The notes: generated by a model not told the origin, from the letters alone. DNA of 64,000 nt from Actinobaculum suis (GCF_900102025.1 NZ_FNAU01000008.1:59172-123171); one strand, 5' to 3'. Counted from the first letter of the stretch, positions 47,734 through 57,506 are shown. Numbers and translations are program-made.

Positions 47734-49169
47734 GTGTGTGGCAAAGCTTGATCGGGCAAGCTGCGGCGGCGCGCGAACTGTATAAAGCCGCGTGGGCGGC
47801 CCGGCTTACCGACGCCGCGGCAGGTACGGCGTCGTACGCCACGCCCGCCGCGCCTACCGCTGGCCCCATCTCCACTAGCGCTGGCCCCACCTCCGCTACC
47901 GGAGGCTCCGCCACCGCAATTTCTAGCGCGGCGCCCGCCGCAACACCAACCCCGGCTTCCTCTGCCACCGCTGCGGTGCAGATTCCGGAGCAGGTGCGAG
48001 CCGCGTTCGGGGAGATTTCCCCGCAAGCTATGGCACAGGCCTGGCTGATTACCGGGCCACCTGGTTCGGGGCGTTCGCAAGCCGCCCGCGCTTTTGCTGC
48101 CGCCCTGCAATGTACCGGCGCCGCACCCGGATGCGGAACCTGCCGGGCTTGCCAAATGGTAATGGCCGGCACCCACCCGGACGTGGAATGGCTCTCCACC
48201 TCCGGCGTCACTATCACCGTGGAAGAAACCCGCAAACTGGTAGCTAGCTCGTACGACTATCCCACGGCGGGCCGGCGGCGCATTATCGTGATCGAAGACG
48301 CCGACCGCATGCTCGTACGCACCACCAATGTGATGCTCAAAGCCATCGAAGAACCGCCGCGCGATACGGTGTGGATCCTCATCGCGCCCTCACCGGAAGA
48401 CATGCTTCCCACAATCCGTTCGCGCTGCCGCCACGTTTCCCTGGTGGTACCGCACGTGGAAGACGTTGCCCGCCTGCTTACCGAACGTTACGGTACCGAC
48501 CCGGAAAGTGCGCTGCAGTATGCGCGCGCCGCCCAGTCGCATATCGGGCGCGCTACCGGGTTGGCTACCGACGCGAAAACCCGCACCAACCGGGAGCTTA
48601 CTTTGCGGGGTGTGTTTTCTATGAAAACCGTGGGCGACGCCGTGCTCGCCGCCCAGCGTCTATATAACGACTACAAAGATTCTGCGGAAGAAAAACGGCG
48701 GGAAAACGAGCTTGCAGCGTACGCGAAAAAACATCCGGAAGATGAAGAAGCCCAAGTCAAAAATCCGTGGCTTACCGAACTGGAAAAACGCGAACGCAAA
48801 GAACTCAAACGCCAACTTGGTGTTACCCACAGCCGGGAACTGAAACCGGCACAACGCGGCATGTGGACGGACCTGTGCCGCTGGCAAAAACAGCGGCAAA
48901 CCCGCACCACCCGGGACCGGCTCGATATGGCCCTCCTAGATCTGCTTTCCGTTTACCGGGACGTACTCACCGTGCAGGTGGGGGCCGGCGTGCCGCTCGT
49001 CAATGCCGATTTTTCTGCCCAGATCACCCAGATCGCGGCCAGCACCACGCCGATTTTGACCGTCAACCGGATGGACGCGCTCACGGAAGCCCGGCAAAGA
49101 CTAAAAGCCAATGTGGCACCCCAGCTCGCCCTCGAAGCGGCCTACGTGACCTTGCGCCCGCCAAAATAG
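47730..49169 (+). CDS. holB: DNA polymerase III delta-prime subunit
   Basis: 479 residues, clamp-loader component of the replisome. AAA+ fold with P-loop variant TGPPGSGRSQAARAF, zinc-module cysteines (CTGAAPGCGTCRAC), sensor 1/SRC motif in IRSRCRHVSL, and VEETRKLV. A ~50-residue Ala/Thr/Pro/Ser-rich insert (about 30-90) precedes the P-loop and is not typical. GTG 47730 overlaps the tmk stop (GTGA). The P-loop Lys is Arg, as is common for delta-prime, which does not hydrolyse ATP. Confidence 0.93.
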   Translation: MSVWQSLIGQAAAARELYKAAWAARLTDAAAGTASYATPAAPTAGPISTSAGPTSATGGSATAISSAAPAATPTPASSATAAVQIPEQVRAAFGEISPQAMAQAWLITGPPGSGRSQAARAFAAALQCTGAAPGCGTCRACQMVMAGTHPDVEWLSTSGVTITVEETRKLVASSYDYPTAGRRRIIVIEDADRMLVRTTNVMLKAIEEPPRDTVWILIAPSPEDMLPTIRSRCRHVSLVVPHVEDVARLLTERYGTDPESALQYARAAQSHIGRATGLATDAKTRTNRELTLRGVFSMKTVGDAVLAAQRLYNDYKDSAEEKRRENELAAYAKKHPEDEEAQVKNPWLTELEKRERKELKRQLGVTHSRELKPAQRGMWTDLCRWQKQRQTRTTRDRLDMALLDLLSVYRDVLTVQVGAGVPLVNADFSAQITQIAASTTPILTVNRMDALTEARQRLKANVAPQLALEAAYVTLRPPK

Positions 49170-49380
49170 GAAATAGTACGGCAGCGCGGCGCGGGCGCCC
49201 GGTTGGCTGGGTAATGGCGGGAGGCTGGTGGTGGGCACCCGGTCGATCTGCTGGATGCGGTGAGAAGTTACGGGGCGCGAACGCTACCCGGGTGGTAAGG
49301 GCCGCGCGGAAACGTCCCTGTGGAAACGACGCTTTGTGGAGAACTACGCGGCGGGAACGAAAGTCTAATATCGTCTACGT

Positions 49381-50943
49381 ATGAGGAAAAAAGCCGCCGC
49401 AGTAACCGCCCTTGTGGCCCTGGTTATGCCCCTCGCGCTCGCGGGTTGTGGCACGGGAGCCCTGTACGGGAAAGATAAGCAGGAAACGAGCGCTTCGGCG
49501 CCCGGCCCGCAAGCCGGAGCTGAATCGCCACAGATACCCGCCGGGCCGATCCCGGAAGGTCTCGAAGAGTTTTATAACCAGCCCGTGGAGTGGAAAGACT
49601 GCGGGCCTGCGGCACAGTGCACCGATATCCAAGTGCCGCTCGATTACGCCCAGCCGGAAGGTAAAACTATTACCGTGGCCATGAAGAAACGCGTGGCCTC
49701 CGGCAAGAAAATTGGCACTTTGTTCGTGAACCCGGGAGGTCCGGGTGGTTCCGGGATCGAAATGGTAGACGGGATCAACGCTTTCTTCTCGGATAAAGTA
49801 TTGGCGGCGTACGACGTCGTGGGCTTCGACCCGCGCGGGGTGGGCAAATCTACCCCGGTAAAGTGCCTGAGCGATGCCGAACTAGACCGCGTACTTACCG
49901 CAAGCTACCCGGATGACGATCCGGAAACCCCGCAAAAACTTGACGCTGATCTGCAAACTCTCAGCAAGGGATGCGATGCGCAATCCGGGGAACTGCTACC
50001 TTATGTGGGCACTAACCAAGCCGCTCGCGATCTGGACGTGATGCGCGCGCTCACTGGCGAGGAGCAGCTCACTTACGTGGGGTACTCGTATGGTACTTTG
50101 CTCGGCACGCAGTATATGGAGTACTACCCGCAAAATGTGGGGCGGATGATTCTCGACGGCGCGGTGGATCCCAGTTTGGGTATTCAGGAAATGTCGGTGG
50201 AGCAAACCGCGGCATTTGAAACCGTCTTCCGGCGGTTCATGGCAGATTGTTTGACGCGAGAAGACTGCCCCTTCCACGGGACTGTGGATGAAGGCATCGC
50301 GCAAATGCAGGAACTTTTGGCCCGCGCGCAAACCCAACCCTATGAAGGTGAACCGGGCCGGCCAGTAAACGAAGGGCAAGTCATGACCGGGCTGGTCACT
50401 ACCATGTATGACCCGGACTATTGGCCGATCGCGCGTACCGCTTTCGGCGCGATGCAAAAACACAATGACGCCTCCACTTTCCAGCTGATGAGCGATTTGA
50501 CTGTTGGGCGTAAACCGGACGGCAGCTACGACAATTCTTCGGAAGCAAACTTTGCGATCAACTGCGCGGACTACCCGGCTGTTACCGAAGCAGAACTAGC
50601 CGCGGGAGTAGAGAAAGCTAAAGACTTCCCCATTCTGGGGGCCATGTACGTTGGTAGTGACTCGTGCAAATTCTGGTCTTACCATCCGGATGCTGTGCCC
50701 GGGCCTTTCACCGGGAAGGGAGCTCCGCCAGTTGTGGTAGTAGGAACCCGCTACGATCCGGCCACGCCTTATCAGTGGTCGGAAAACCTGGCGAAGGCCT
50801 TGGAATCGGCAGTGCTCGTAACCTATGAAGGGGATGGCCACACCGCCTATAACCCGGACAACCAGTGCATTGCCGCGCCGCTCGATAAGTATTTGCTCGA
50901 GGGCACCGTGCCCCAAGACGGCCTAACCTGCCCGGCGCAGTAA
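49381..50943 (+). CDS. Secreted lipoprotein alpha/beta-hydrolase, tripeptidyl-aminopeptidase (S33/TAP) type
   Basis: 520 residues. Lipoprotein signal with LAGC (Cys ~23), then an Ala/Pro/Gly spacer. The catalytic domain has the oxyanion loop NPGGPGGSG, nucleophile GYSYGTLLG, Asp in RYDPATPYQWS and His in EGDGHTAY, in TAP order with the C-terminal TAP domain. Actinobacterial relatives cleave N-terminal peptides or ester substrates outside the cell. A TAATAT box 9 nt before ATG 49381 suggests a near-leaderless transcript. Confidence 0.92.
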   Translation: MRKKAAAVTALVALVMPLALAGCGTGALYGKDKQETSASAPGPQAGAESPQIPAGPIPEGLEEFYNQPVEWKDCGPAAQCTDIQVPLDYAQPEGKTITVAMKKRVASGKKIGTLFVNPGGPGGSGIEMVDGINAFFSDKVLAAYDVVGFDPRGVGKSTPVKCLSDAELDRVLTASYPDDDPETPQKLDADLQTLSKGCDAQSGELLPYVGTNQAARDLDVMRALTGEEQLTYVGYSYGTLLGTQYMEYYPQNVGRMILDGAVDPSLGIQEMSVEQTAAFETVFRRFMADCLTREDCPFHGTVDEGIAQMQELLARAQTQPYEGEPGRPVNEGQVMTGLVTTMYDPDYWPIARTAFGAMQKHNDASTFQLMSDLTVGRKPDGSYDNSSEANFAINCADYPAVTEAELAAGVEKAKDFPILGAMYVGSDSCKFWSYHPDAVPGPFTGKGAPPVVVVGTRYDPATPYQWSENLAKALESAVLVTYEGDGHTAYNPDNQCIAAPLDKYLLEGTVPQDGLTCPAQ

Positions 50944-51172
50944 TGGCGCGGTAAGCACAAAGCACAGTAAGTGCAGTAAGGCAGTGAAGTTCGTGCCGCC
51001 CGCGCGGAAGGTGTCCAGTGCGCGGGCGGCGGCTTCCCGCGTGGAGCCTTCCCGCCTGGAGTTGTGAATACCACTCCAAAATATTTGCGGGAAGGGTGAA
51101 CCTATCGCTAAGGTTATACGCGTGCTTTCGTCTAACCAACGGTATCTAGCCAACAGGTAAACGAAGCAACAG

Positions 51173-51248
51173 GCCACCTTAGCTCAGTCGGCAGAGCGAT
51201 TCACTCGTAATGAATAGGTCGAGAGTTCGATTCTCTCAGGTGGCTCCA
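51173..51248 (+). tRNA. tRNA-Thr (CGT)
   Basis: Acceptor GCCACCT (51173-51179) pairs with AGGTGGC (51238-51244), followed by T and an encoded CCA. The anticodon stem ATTCA/TGAAT carries loop CTCGTAA, giving anticodon CGT. The T arm is GAGAG-TTCGATT-CTCTC. It lies about 775 bp left of the IS-bounded mosaic. Confidence 0.96.
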
Positions 51249-51806
51249 TTTTCTTTTTGATATGAGCGCGTTTGTTGTGAGCACGTTCTGTTACAACCGC
51301 TTATATCTACCCCGCTTTTGATATAACCCGCGTTGAAAATGGCGGATTTTGGGCGGTAATACTGCTGGGTCATTACCATGCGTGGGCGCCGGTTTTACCA
51401 GTTATGTTCTCGGTACCAGTTTTATCCTCAGGCATCGGCTGCGCGGTTGTGCGGAAGCCGGCAGGAACGTCCAGGTGTAGATCCGCAAGATAGCGCCGGC
51501 AATGCATGGGACGAAAGTTCTAAATGGGTGCGTACGGGCCCGTGCCTGAAATCTTGCAGTTTGAAAACCTCGCGCGAGGGGTCCGTCACACTTTTAGGAT
51601 TGCGGTCTAGTGCTTTAGTCCGGGGTGAGGGCGCCGGAAAATCCTTGAGTATTCGCCAAACTTTGCATCGCTGAGAAGATGAATTGCAAGTTACTGTGCG
51701 CCAATTTGTGGCGCTAAAAAGGCAATTGTGAAAAATGTTCACAACCGCGATTGTTATGCTGAGGCAGCTGAATCATGCACAGTTTCGTCGGGAATGGATT
51801 CGCTAC
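51249..51806 (+). other. Long leader region before a truncated secreted protein; no gene seen
   Basis: The 558 bp after tRNA-Thr contains no convincing ORF, RNA gene or repeat family. Its AT-rich first part (TTTTCTTTTTGATATGAG, TTTTGATATAACCC) could hold the promoter. Like the adhesin leader it is unusually long. Confidence 0.5.
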
Positions 51807-52025
51807 ATGCTTACAAATCTCTCCACTGTTCTGCGGCGTCCTCAGCGTGGGCGCCTTAACCACCCTGGCAAGCGAGCTTCACAAAAATTATGTGCTGCCG
51901 GATTAGCGGTAGCCGTGGCCAGCATGGCGCTGGTACCAGCCGCGATACCGCAAGCCGTTGCGGGGGAGGAGAGTGCTAAAGCTTCCATAGTCAATATCTC
52001 TATGGGTACCGATAGCAGTGGGTAG
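51807..52025 (+). pseudogene. Truncated secreted or surface protein, cut off by an IS30-type element
   Basis: Only ~72 residues remain. A basic N-terminus and hydrophobic core (KLCAAGLAVAVASMALVPAA) ending at AVAGEE is a convincing export signal. About 15 further residues follow, and then a TAG that is the first three bases of the inverted repeat at 52023. The frame is therefore ended by the insertion, and the rest of the gene is missing here. The original product is unknown. Confidence 0.8.
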
Positions 52026-52440
52026 GTTCAGGCGGTCAATGCATCATTTATTTATTCTGTTAGTTTCTCGTGTGGTGTCATGCCGTTGAGGACGACACGG
52101 GGTCGGTTGTTGATTTCGTCCTGTGCTTGTTGGACTTCTTCGTCGGTGATGCAGGTGAAGACGGTTCCTTTGGGGAAGTGCTCACGGATGAAGCGGTTGT
52201 AGCGTTCGTTTGATCTGCGTTTCCATGGTGAATTCGGGTGAGCGAGGTACGCCTTGACTCTGGAGTCGATCTCGAAGTCATGAACTTCAGCCATTTACGC
52301 TCCTTGATCCCAGGTCAAGGTAACCATTTTCGCTGGCAGGTCTTTGATCATCACCTTCAACGCTTCGATCACGGTAGGTGAATCGCGACGGGCGGGAAGC
52401 CGGTAGATTAAACCGATGCTGCATTCACCCCGCGAACCTA
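52023..52440 (-). mobile_element. IS30-family element remnant, 418 bp, with both terminal inverted repeats
   Basis: The left end TAGGTTCAGGCGGTCAAT... and the complement of the right end TAGGTTCGCGGGGTGAAT... are 26-bp imperfect inverted repeats, 20 of 26 identical. This is the length usual for IS30. Inside is only the C-terminal part of a transposase. The element is thus internally deleted and non-autonomous. No target duplication is visible (flanks GGG and CCC), so the flanks probably come from different insertion events. Confidence 0.85.
52052..52390 (-). pseudogene. IS30-family transposase C-terminal fragment, nonsense mutated
   Basis: The fragment reads from RRDSPTVIEALKVM through TLTWDQGA, then a TAA where a codon such as GAA is expected, then on as MAEVHDFEIDSRVKAYLAH, NSPWKRRSNERYNRFI, REHFPKG and EINNRPR. 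The second Asp (TWDQG) and the Glu of the DDE triad (SNERYN) remain. The N-terminal helix-turn-helix half is deleted, so no active enzyme can be made. Confidence 0.85.
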
Positions 52441-53058
52441 CCCACGGCGGCCTACGAGATGCAACGCGAACAAGACCGCTACCCGGCGTTCAAAATCCCG
52501 ATGATGCTGGTACCCACGTCGATCGATAACAATCTGCCCGGCGCTGAATAGGTTTATCTTTACGAAGACGGCGTGACGCTCAGCCAGCTGGCACGCGACA
52601 CGAAGAAGATGATCAGCTCGTTTGAATCCGGACGCCAACTCTATCTTGTGGTCCGTAACGAGAACGCGTCAGAGTATTACAACGCGAACGTCATGGGCAA
52701 CTTTTTCGAACAGGAAGGCAATCAGCTGTTTGATGTGCGTTCGGTTGTGCTTGGGCACGCCCAGCAAGGCGGGAACCCTTCACCGTTCGATCGCACGCTA
52801 GCGGTGCGGCTCGTGGACGCGGCGATGACGAAACTTCAGGAGCTTCTTGACGCCGGCCGGCACGTGTCCTACCACGTGGGCATGATCGACGGCGAAATCG
52901 AAGCGCGGCCAATCGCGCACATGAACGAACTGATCGACATTGACGACCGCCTGCCCTACGACCCGTGGTATCTACCGCTGAAAGACATCGTCTACGTCGT
53001 CTCCGATTCAGCGGCTGATCTCGACTTGCGCCAGCTGCACCTCGTGGTGGACGACTAG
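52441..53058 (+). pseudogene. 6-phosphofructokinase remnant (internal deletion and stop codon)
   Basis: The frame starts at the IS edge: AAYEMQREQDRYPAF, then PTSIDNNLPGAE, then TAG at 52549-52551. After it the same frame goes on with YEDGVTLSQLARDTKKM, ESGRQLYLVVRNEN, LGHAQQGGNPSPFDR and the C-terminus. These are N- and C-terminal landmarks of long actinobacterial phosphofructokinases. About 100 or more residues that should separate them are absent. The upstream part is missing at the IS boundary. Confidence 0.82.
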
Positions 53059-53062
53059 CCGG

Positions 53063-53364
53063 CTACACCGGCAAAGTGTTTCCCCAGCTTCCAAGCACAA
53101 ACAGGAGCGCCGCGAAAACGAGGGCGATCCCGGCGTCGTTAATCTTCGAGAACGCACGCGTGGGATGGCTCCCGTCGGCAAGATTGCCCGAGCACCGGCG
53201 TAGGCGATAAGGGAGCCGCCCAGCACGTAGGCCGCGGTTTTCACGTCGACAGCAAACGCAAGCGCGACAATGATGCCCAACCACAGCAGACCGAGCGCGT
53301 AGACGCCCGCTGGCGGGAACTTGTTCGGTGTACGCGAATCTGAAACTACCGGGTCCCCGCTCAT
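53063..53364 (-). pseudogene. DUF3017-family membrane protein, frameshifted
   Basis: Two membrane helices are readable in frame one (LGLLWLGIIVALAFAVDV to GGSLIAYAGARAIL). The expected continuation, KINDAGIALVFAALLFVLGSWG, is in another frame, so a one-base change lies near 53165-53190. DUF3017 usually follows purH in actinobacteria, and here the ATG at 53364 touches the purH stop (TGATG). It is a decayed partner, or a sequencing error if the base is wrong. Confidence 0.75.
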
Positions 53365-54920
53365 CAGTGCGCGAAATGTCTGGTGTGCGTGAGGTACATG
53401 GTCATGCCGGCCTCCTGTGCGAGGGCGATAACCTCGCCGTCGCGGATCGACCCGCCTGGTTGCACCACAGCTCGCACGCCATAGTCAGCCAGCACTTTCA
53501 CCCCGTCTGGGAATGGGAAGAACGCATCCGATGCTGCCACGCTTCCCCGAGCACGCTCGTGGTCGGTGAGAGTGTTCGCGCGCATGGCAGCAAGTAGGCA
53601 GGCGTCCACACGGCTTACTTGCCCCATCCCGATACCGACTGTTGCGCCGCCGTCGGCAAGCAAGATCGCGTTCGACTTCACGCACCGCACTGCCCGCCAG
53701 GCAAACTCGAGGTCAGCTCGCATAGCAGGATCAGCGGGTTGGCCGGCCACGAGCTCCCAGTCGTCCAGGTTCGCGTACGCCATGTCGCGTTCCTGGATGA
53801 GCGCGCCGCCGCTAATCGGCACGACGCCGTACCGCTCATAATTCGAGCCCGTCTGAACGATCCGCAGATTCTTCTTCGTGCGCAAGATCGCGAGCGCGTC
53901 GTCGTCAAAACTTGGTGCGACAATCACTTCGGTGAAGATGGGCGCGAGCTGCTCGGCCAGTGCTGCTGTGACGGGGCGGTTCGCGGCGACGACGCCGCCG
54001 TAGGCCGACACAGGATCGCAGGCGTGGGCGCGCTCGTGTGCCTCGCGAACGTCAGCACCGATCGCAACTCCGCACGGGTTTGCGTGTTTGACGATGGCGA
54101 CGGCGGGCTGCTCGTGGTCGAAGACCGCGTCGACAGCTGCCTGCGTGTCCTGATAATTGTTGAAACTCATGGCTTTACCGCCCAACAGTTGGGCGTGCGC
54201 GAGCCCGACCCCGGAGGCGTTCCGATACAACGCTGCCGGCTGATGCGGGTTTTCGCCATAGCGCAGGTCGGTTTCTTTGTGCCATGTGGTTGTAAGCGTC
54301 TGAGGAAGCGCGCATTCGTCGCCACCGGCTGCTTCACTATCGGCCACGTCTGGGTCTGCGAACCAGCGAGCGATCTGCTCGTCGTAGCTGGCCGTGAGCG
54401 CGAATGCTGCAGCGGCCAATTCGGCACGCAGGCCATCGCTGACCGTGCCGGACGCTTCCAGCTCCGCTGCCACTTGATCGTATTGACGAGGATCAGTGAC
54501 GACGGCGACGTCGCGATAATTCTTCGCCGCCCCGCGAATGAGCGCCGGCCCGCCGATGTCAATCTGTTCAATACACTCGGCGTGGCTTGCCCCGCTCGCC
54601 ACTGCCCCGGCGAACGGATACAGGTTGACGACGATGATATCGATCGGCTCAATACCAAGTTCGGTCATCTGCTCGCCGTGCACGTCACGCCGAGCGAGGA
54701 TCCCGCCGTGAATGTGCGGATGCAAAGTCTTGACCCGTCCGTCGAAAGACTCCGGAAATCCCGTCACGTCTTCCACGAGCGTCACGTCGAATCCTGCAGA
54801 TTCGATCACGCCAGCCGTTGAGCCGGTCGAGACGAGCTCGTACCCCGCGCCGGCTAACACCCGGGCGAACTCGGTGATGCCCGTCTTGTCGAATACCGAA
54901 ATTAGCGCACGTTTCGCCAC
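53364..54920 (-). CDS. purH: Bifunctional AICAR transformylase / IMP cyclohydrolase
   Basis: 518 residues, last two steps of IMP synthesis. IMPCH domain opens RALISVFDKTGITEFAR, with VKTLHPHIHGGIL. The AICAR transformylase domain carries TKHANPCGVA-like KHANPCGVAIG and SAYGGVVAANRPV, ending HTRHFAH. Start GTG 54920 is set by GGAGG five nt upstream. It seems intact although both neighbours downstream are broken. Codon choice (GAC/GAG, GCG) differs from genes left of 51 kb, which suggests a different origin. Confidence 0.94.
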   Translation of the reverse strand: MAKRALISVFDKTGITEFARVLAGAGYELVSTGSTAGVIESAGFDVTLVEDVTGFPESFDGRVKTLHPHIHGGILARRDVHGEQMTELGIEPIDIIVVNLYPFAGAVASGASHAECIEQIDIGGPALIRGAAKNYRDVAVVTDPRQYDQVAAELEASGTVSDGLRAELAAAAFALTASYDEQIARWFADPDVADSEAAGGDECALPQTLTTTWHKETDLRYGENPHQPAALYRNASGVGLAHAQLLGGKAMSFNNYQDTQAAVDAVFDHEQPAVAIVKHANPCGVAIGADVREAHERAHACDPVSAYGGVVAANRPVTAALAEQLAPIFTEVIVAPSFDDDALAILRTKKNLRIVQTGSNYERYGVVPISGGALIQERDMAYANLDDWELVAGQPADPAMRADLEFAWRAVRCVKSNAILLADGGATVGIGMGQVSRVDACLLAAMRANTLTDHERARGSVAASDAFFPFPDGVKVLADYGVRAVVQPGGSIRDGEVIALAQEAGMTMYLTHTRHFAH

Positions 54921-54980
54921 AATAACCTCCAACGATCACTGCGCCCAGTCTATGCCCTCGCCACCAACACAACTGCGAGG

Positions 54981-57503
54981 CTAGTCCTCGGCAATCGCAT
55001 CCAACACGTCCAGTTTGGCGGCCTTGCGGGCCGGCAAGAACGCGGCCAGCGCGCCCACGATCAGAGCAACCACGATCACTACTCCGATCGCCTGCCACGG
55101 AATGACGTAGGTGGTGGCGACGTCGTCGGCCATAAACCGGGTGAGCCCAAGCCCTAGCGCCGTGCCGAACACGACCCCGACCAAAGTGCCAAGCAAGGTA
55201 ATAATCACCGATTCTTGTAACACCATGCGCCGCACGCCCGAACGCTGCATGCCAACGGCGCGGAGCAGCCCGATTTCGCGTGTGCGATCCACCACCGACA
55301 GCGTGAGCGTATTGACGACGCCGATCACGGCGATCACCACCGACAGCGCAAGAAGCGCATACAACATGGTGAGCAGCATAGTGACCTGGCCGCCGGCAAT
55401 ATTCTTCATATCGCCCCGATCTGAGACAAGCCACACGTACTGGTCTTTCACCAGATCGTTAATCTCAGCTTTGATAGCTGAAACGTCAGCGCCGTCTTCG
55501 ACGAACACGGCAATGAGCGGATTATGTGACTGGGCAGGCTGCAGATCTTGTGCAAGGCGCGCAGGCAACACGATCTGTGGCTGGCCGAAAGTGAGCGTGC
55601 CGGTTTCGATAATGGCACCCACTTTCACGACGACCATCCCATCTGGAGAGGTCAGCGCGATGTCGTCACCGACGCCGACGCCGATGCTCGCGGCCGTGTT
55701 ATCGAACACCGCAGCTTGACCGGATTCCAACACGTCCGGTTCGCCCTCCACGAACTTCATACCCAATGACCCGATGGCCTTGGCCGACGACGCGCCCGCC
55801 ATCACCGTCGCGGTACTTGGCTCCTGTGCGCTGACCGGGCTAGCTACGGCCCATCCGTTCGTCATCGACGCATCCACGGTTGCCACACCGGGGATCTTCT
55901 CGAATTCTTTCGCGATCTCCGGACCGTTTTGCACCTGCATGTGTGTGGTCACCAAAATGTCAGCAGAAATCTCCGTGTCGACGTTCTCGAAGATCGTCTT
56001 TTCTAGCGAGGCAGCCACCGAACTTCCCGCACACACGAGAGCCACGCCGATCGCGAGCGCCACCGACGTCGTGGCTGTCTTGCGCGGACTGGCAGTGAGC
56101 GAACGCGAAGCCAGAACACCAGTTGCCGGTGCGATCCTGCGAGCAATCCAGCCTGCCGCACCCGCAATCGGGTGGACGAGCGCAGGCATAACACCGATGA
56201 TTCCGACAAACATAGCCGCCACACCCGGACCAAACAGCGCCGCTGTTCCGTTGACCGCACCGATGACCATGGCCACGGTGCCAGCCACGAGTAGGACGGC
56301 CGAGATTATCGTCCGCGTGGCAAGCGGTTTTTCTTTTTGTCCGCTACCTTCGCGCATCGCTTCAATTGCGGGCGTGAGCGCGGCACGCCGCGAAGGAAGC
56401 AGCGTTGCAAGCAAAGTGACAACAGTGCCAGCGATAATCGAGATGATGGCAGTTTTGCCGGTGACGAGCACCGAGCCACCCAGGGGCATGCCGACCGATT
56501 CCAGCCCGGATTTGATGAGTAGTAACAGACCTTGCCCGACAACCGCACCGATGATCGATCCGATGAGGCCAATGAGCAACGCCTGTAACATGACCGCCTG
56601 GAACACTTGCCTTGGCGAGGCACCGATCGCACGGAGCAACGCGAACTGGCGTTGGCGTTGACGCACTGAAATCGTGAACGTGTTCGTGATGATGAACGTG
56701 GAAATCGTAATCGCGATCACCACAAACACCAGCAAGAAAGTGTTGACCATGTCCAAGATTTCACCGACCGCCTCGTCGGTATCTGCCCGCGTCTGCTCTA
56801 CGGTTTGGACGACGTAGTCGGCGGGTAGTTGGGCGGCGAGCCGGTCCTTGACAACCTCCCTTGTTTCCCCATCCTCAATCTTCACCGCGACCTCGGAAAA
56901 CTCCTCGCCTATCCGGGCGACGAGATCGGCGTCGTCCATCAAGATCACGGAGGCGCCAGCCATCGGGGTGCCGTATTCGATAATGCCGACGACTTTTACC
57001 GCTGTCGGTTCGTCAATGACGAGGTGAACCTGGTCGCCCACTTCAATGCCTGCTCGCGTTGCGGCGGAACGTTCAATAATAATCTCGCCGGATGTTGGGG
57101 CGCGCCCGTCCACAATTAGGGCGTCGTCCGTGTCTGGCTGATACGAGTATCCCAGCCCGGGTGCCCCCGGTATGTTCGCCTGGTTCCCGTCGTCGTCATA
57201 AATGTAGGCCATCGTCTGACGCACCGGATAGGCCACTCGCACCCCATCAACGCCCGTGATCGTCTCCAGATCAGCGGAGGTTAGGTTGCCGTGAATCGGC
57301 ATTGGATCGGTTGCGATCTGCGGGCCAGACACGTAGACGTCGTCGCGGAATGTAGACGTCGTCAAGTTAGAAAACGACGCCGATAGCAAGTCGCGTAACG
57401 AGAGCGTGCCGCAGAGGAATGCCACGCCGATCGTCACGGCGATGACGGACATGAGGAACCTGCCGACATGCTCCTTCGCATCACGAAGGGTAACTTTCCA
57501 CAC
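54981..57503 (-). CDS. MacB/FtsX-family ABC transporter permease
   Basis: 840 residues with two FtsX-type four-helix modules and two extracytoplasmic domains. FtsX signatures are LLRAIGASPRQVFQAVML in the first and LLRAVGMQRSGVRRMVLQES in the second. The N-terminal helix is MSVIAVTIGVAFLCGTLSL. It is the large actinobacterial permease form that pairs with one ATPase; substrates of relatives include peptides, lipoproteins and antimicrobials. It is 3 nt from the ATPase stop upstream, so the two form an operon. Confidence 0.93.
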   Translation of the reverse strand: MWKVTLRDAKEHVGRFLMSVIAVTIGVAFLCGTLSLRDLLSASFSNLTTSTFRDDVYVSGPQIATDPMPIHGNLTSADLETITGVDGVRVAYPVRQTMAYIYDDDGNQANIPGAPGLGYSYQPDTDDALIVDGRAPTSGEIIIERSAATRAGIEVGDQVHLVIDEPTAVKVVGIIEYGTPMAGASVILMDDADLVARIGEEFSEVAVKIEDGETREVVKDRLAAQLPADYVVQTVEQTRADTDEAVGEILDMVNTFLLVFVVIAITISTFIITNTFTISVRQRQRQFALLRAIGASPRQVFQAVMLQALLIGLIGSIIGAVVGQGLLLLIKSGLESVGMPLGGSVLVTGKTAIISIIAGTVVTLLATLLPSRRAALTPAIEAMREGSGQKEKPLATRTIISAVLLVAGTVAMVIGAVNGTAALFGPGVAAMFVGIIGVMPALVHPIAGAAGWIARRIAPATGVLASRSLTASPRKTATTSVALAIGVALVCAGSSVAASLEKTIFENVDTEISADILVTTHMQVQNGPEIAKEFEKIPGVATVDASMTNGWAVASPVSAQEPSTATVMAGASSAKAIGSLGMKFVEGEPDVLESGQAAVFDNTAASIGVGVGDDIALTSPDGMVVVKVGAIIETGTLTFGQPQIVLPARLAQDLQPAQSHNPLIAVFVEDGADVSAIKAEINDLVKDQYVWLVSDRGDMKNIAGGQVTMLLTMLYALLALSVVIAVIGVVNTLTLSVVDRTREIGLLRAVGMQRSGVRRMVLQESVIITLLGTLVGVVFGTALGLGLTRFMADDVATTYVIPWQAIGVVIVVALIVGALAAFLPARKAAKLDVLDAIAED

Positions 57504-57506
57504 GTC

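Noticed and set aside
51173..52023. tRNA-Thr as the attachment site of an integrated island
   Set aside because: No copy of the tRNA 3' end is seen further right in the window and no integrase gene is present. Block borders coincide with IS30-type ends instead. A distal attachment site beyond 64 kb cannot be excluded.
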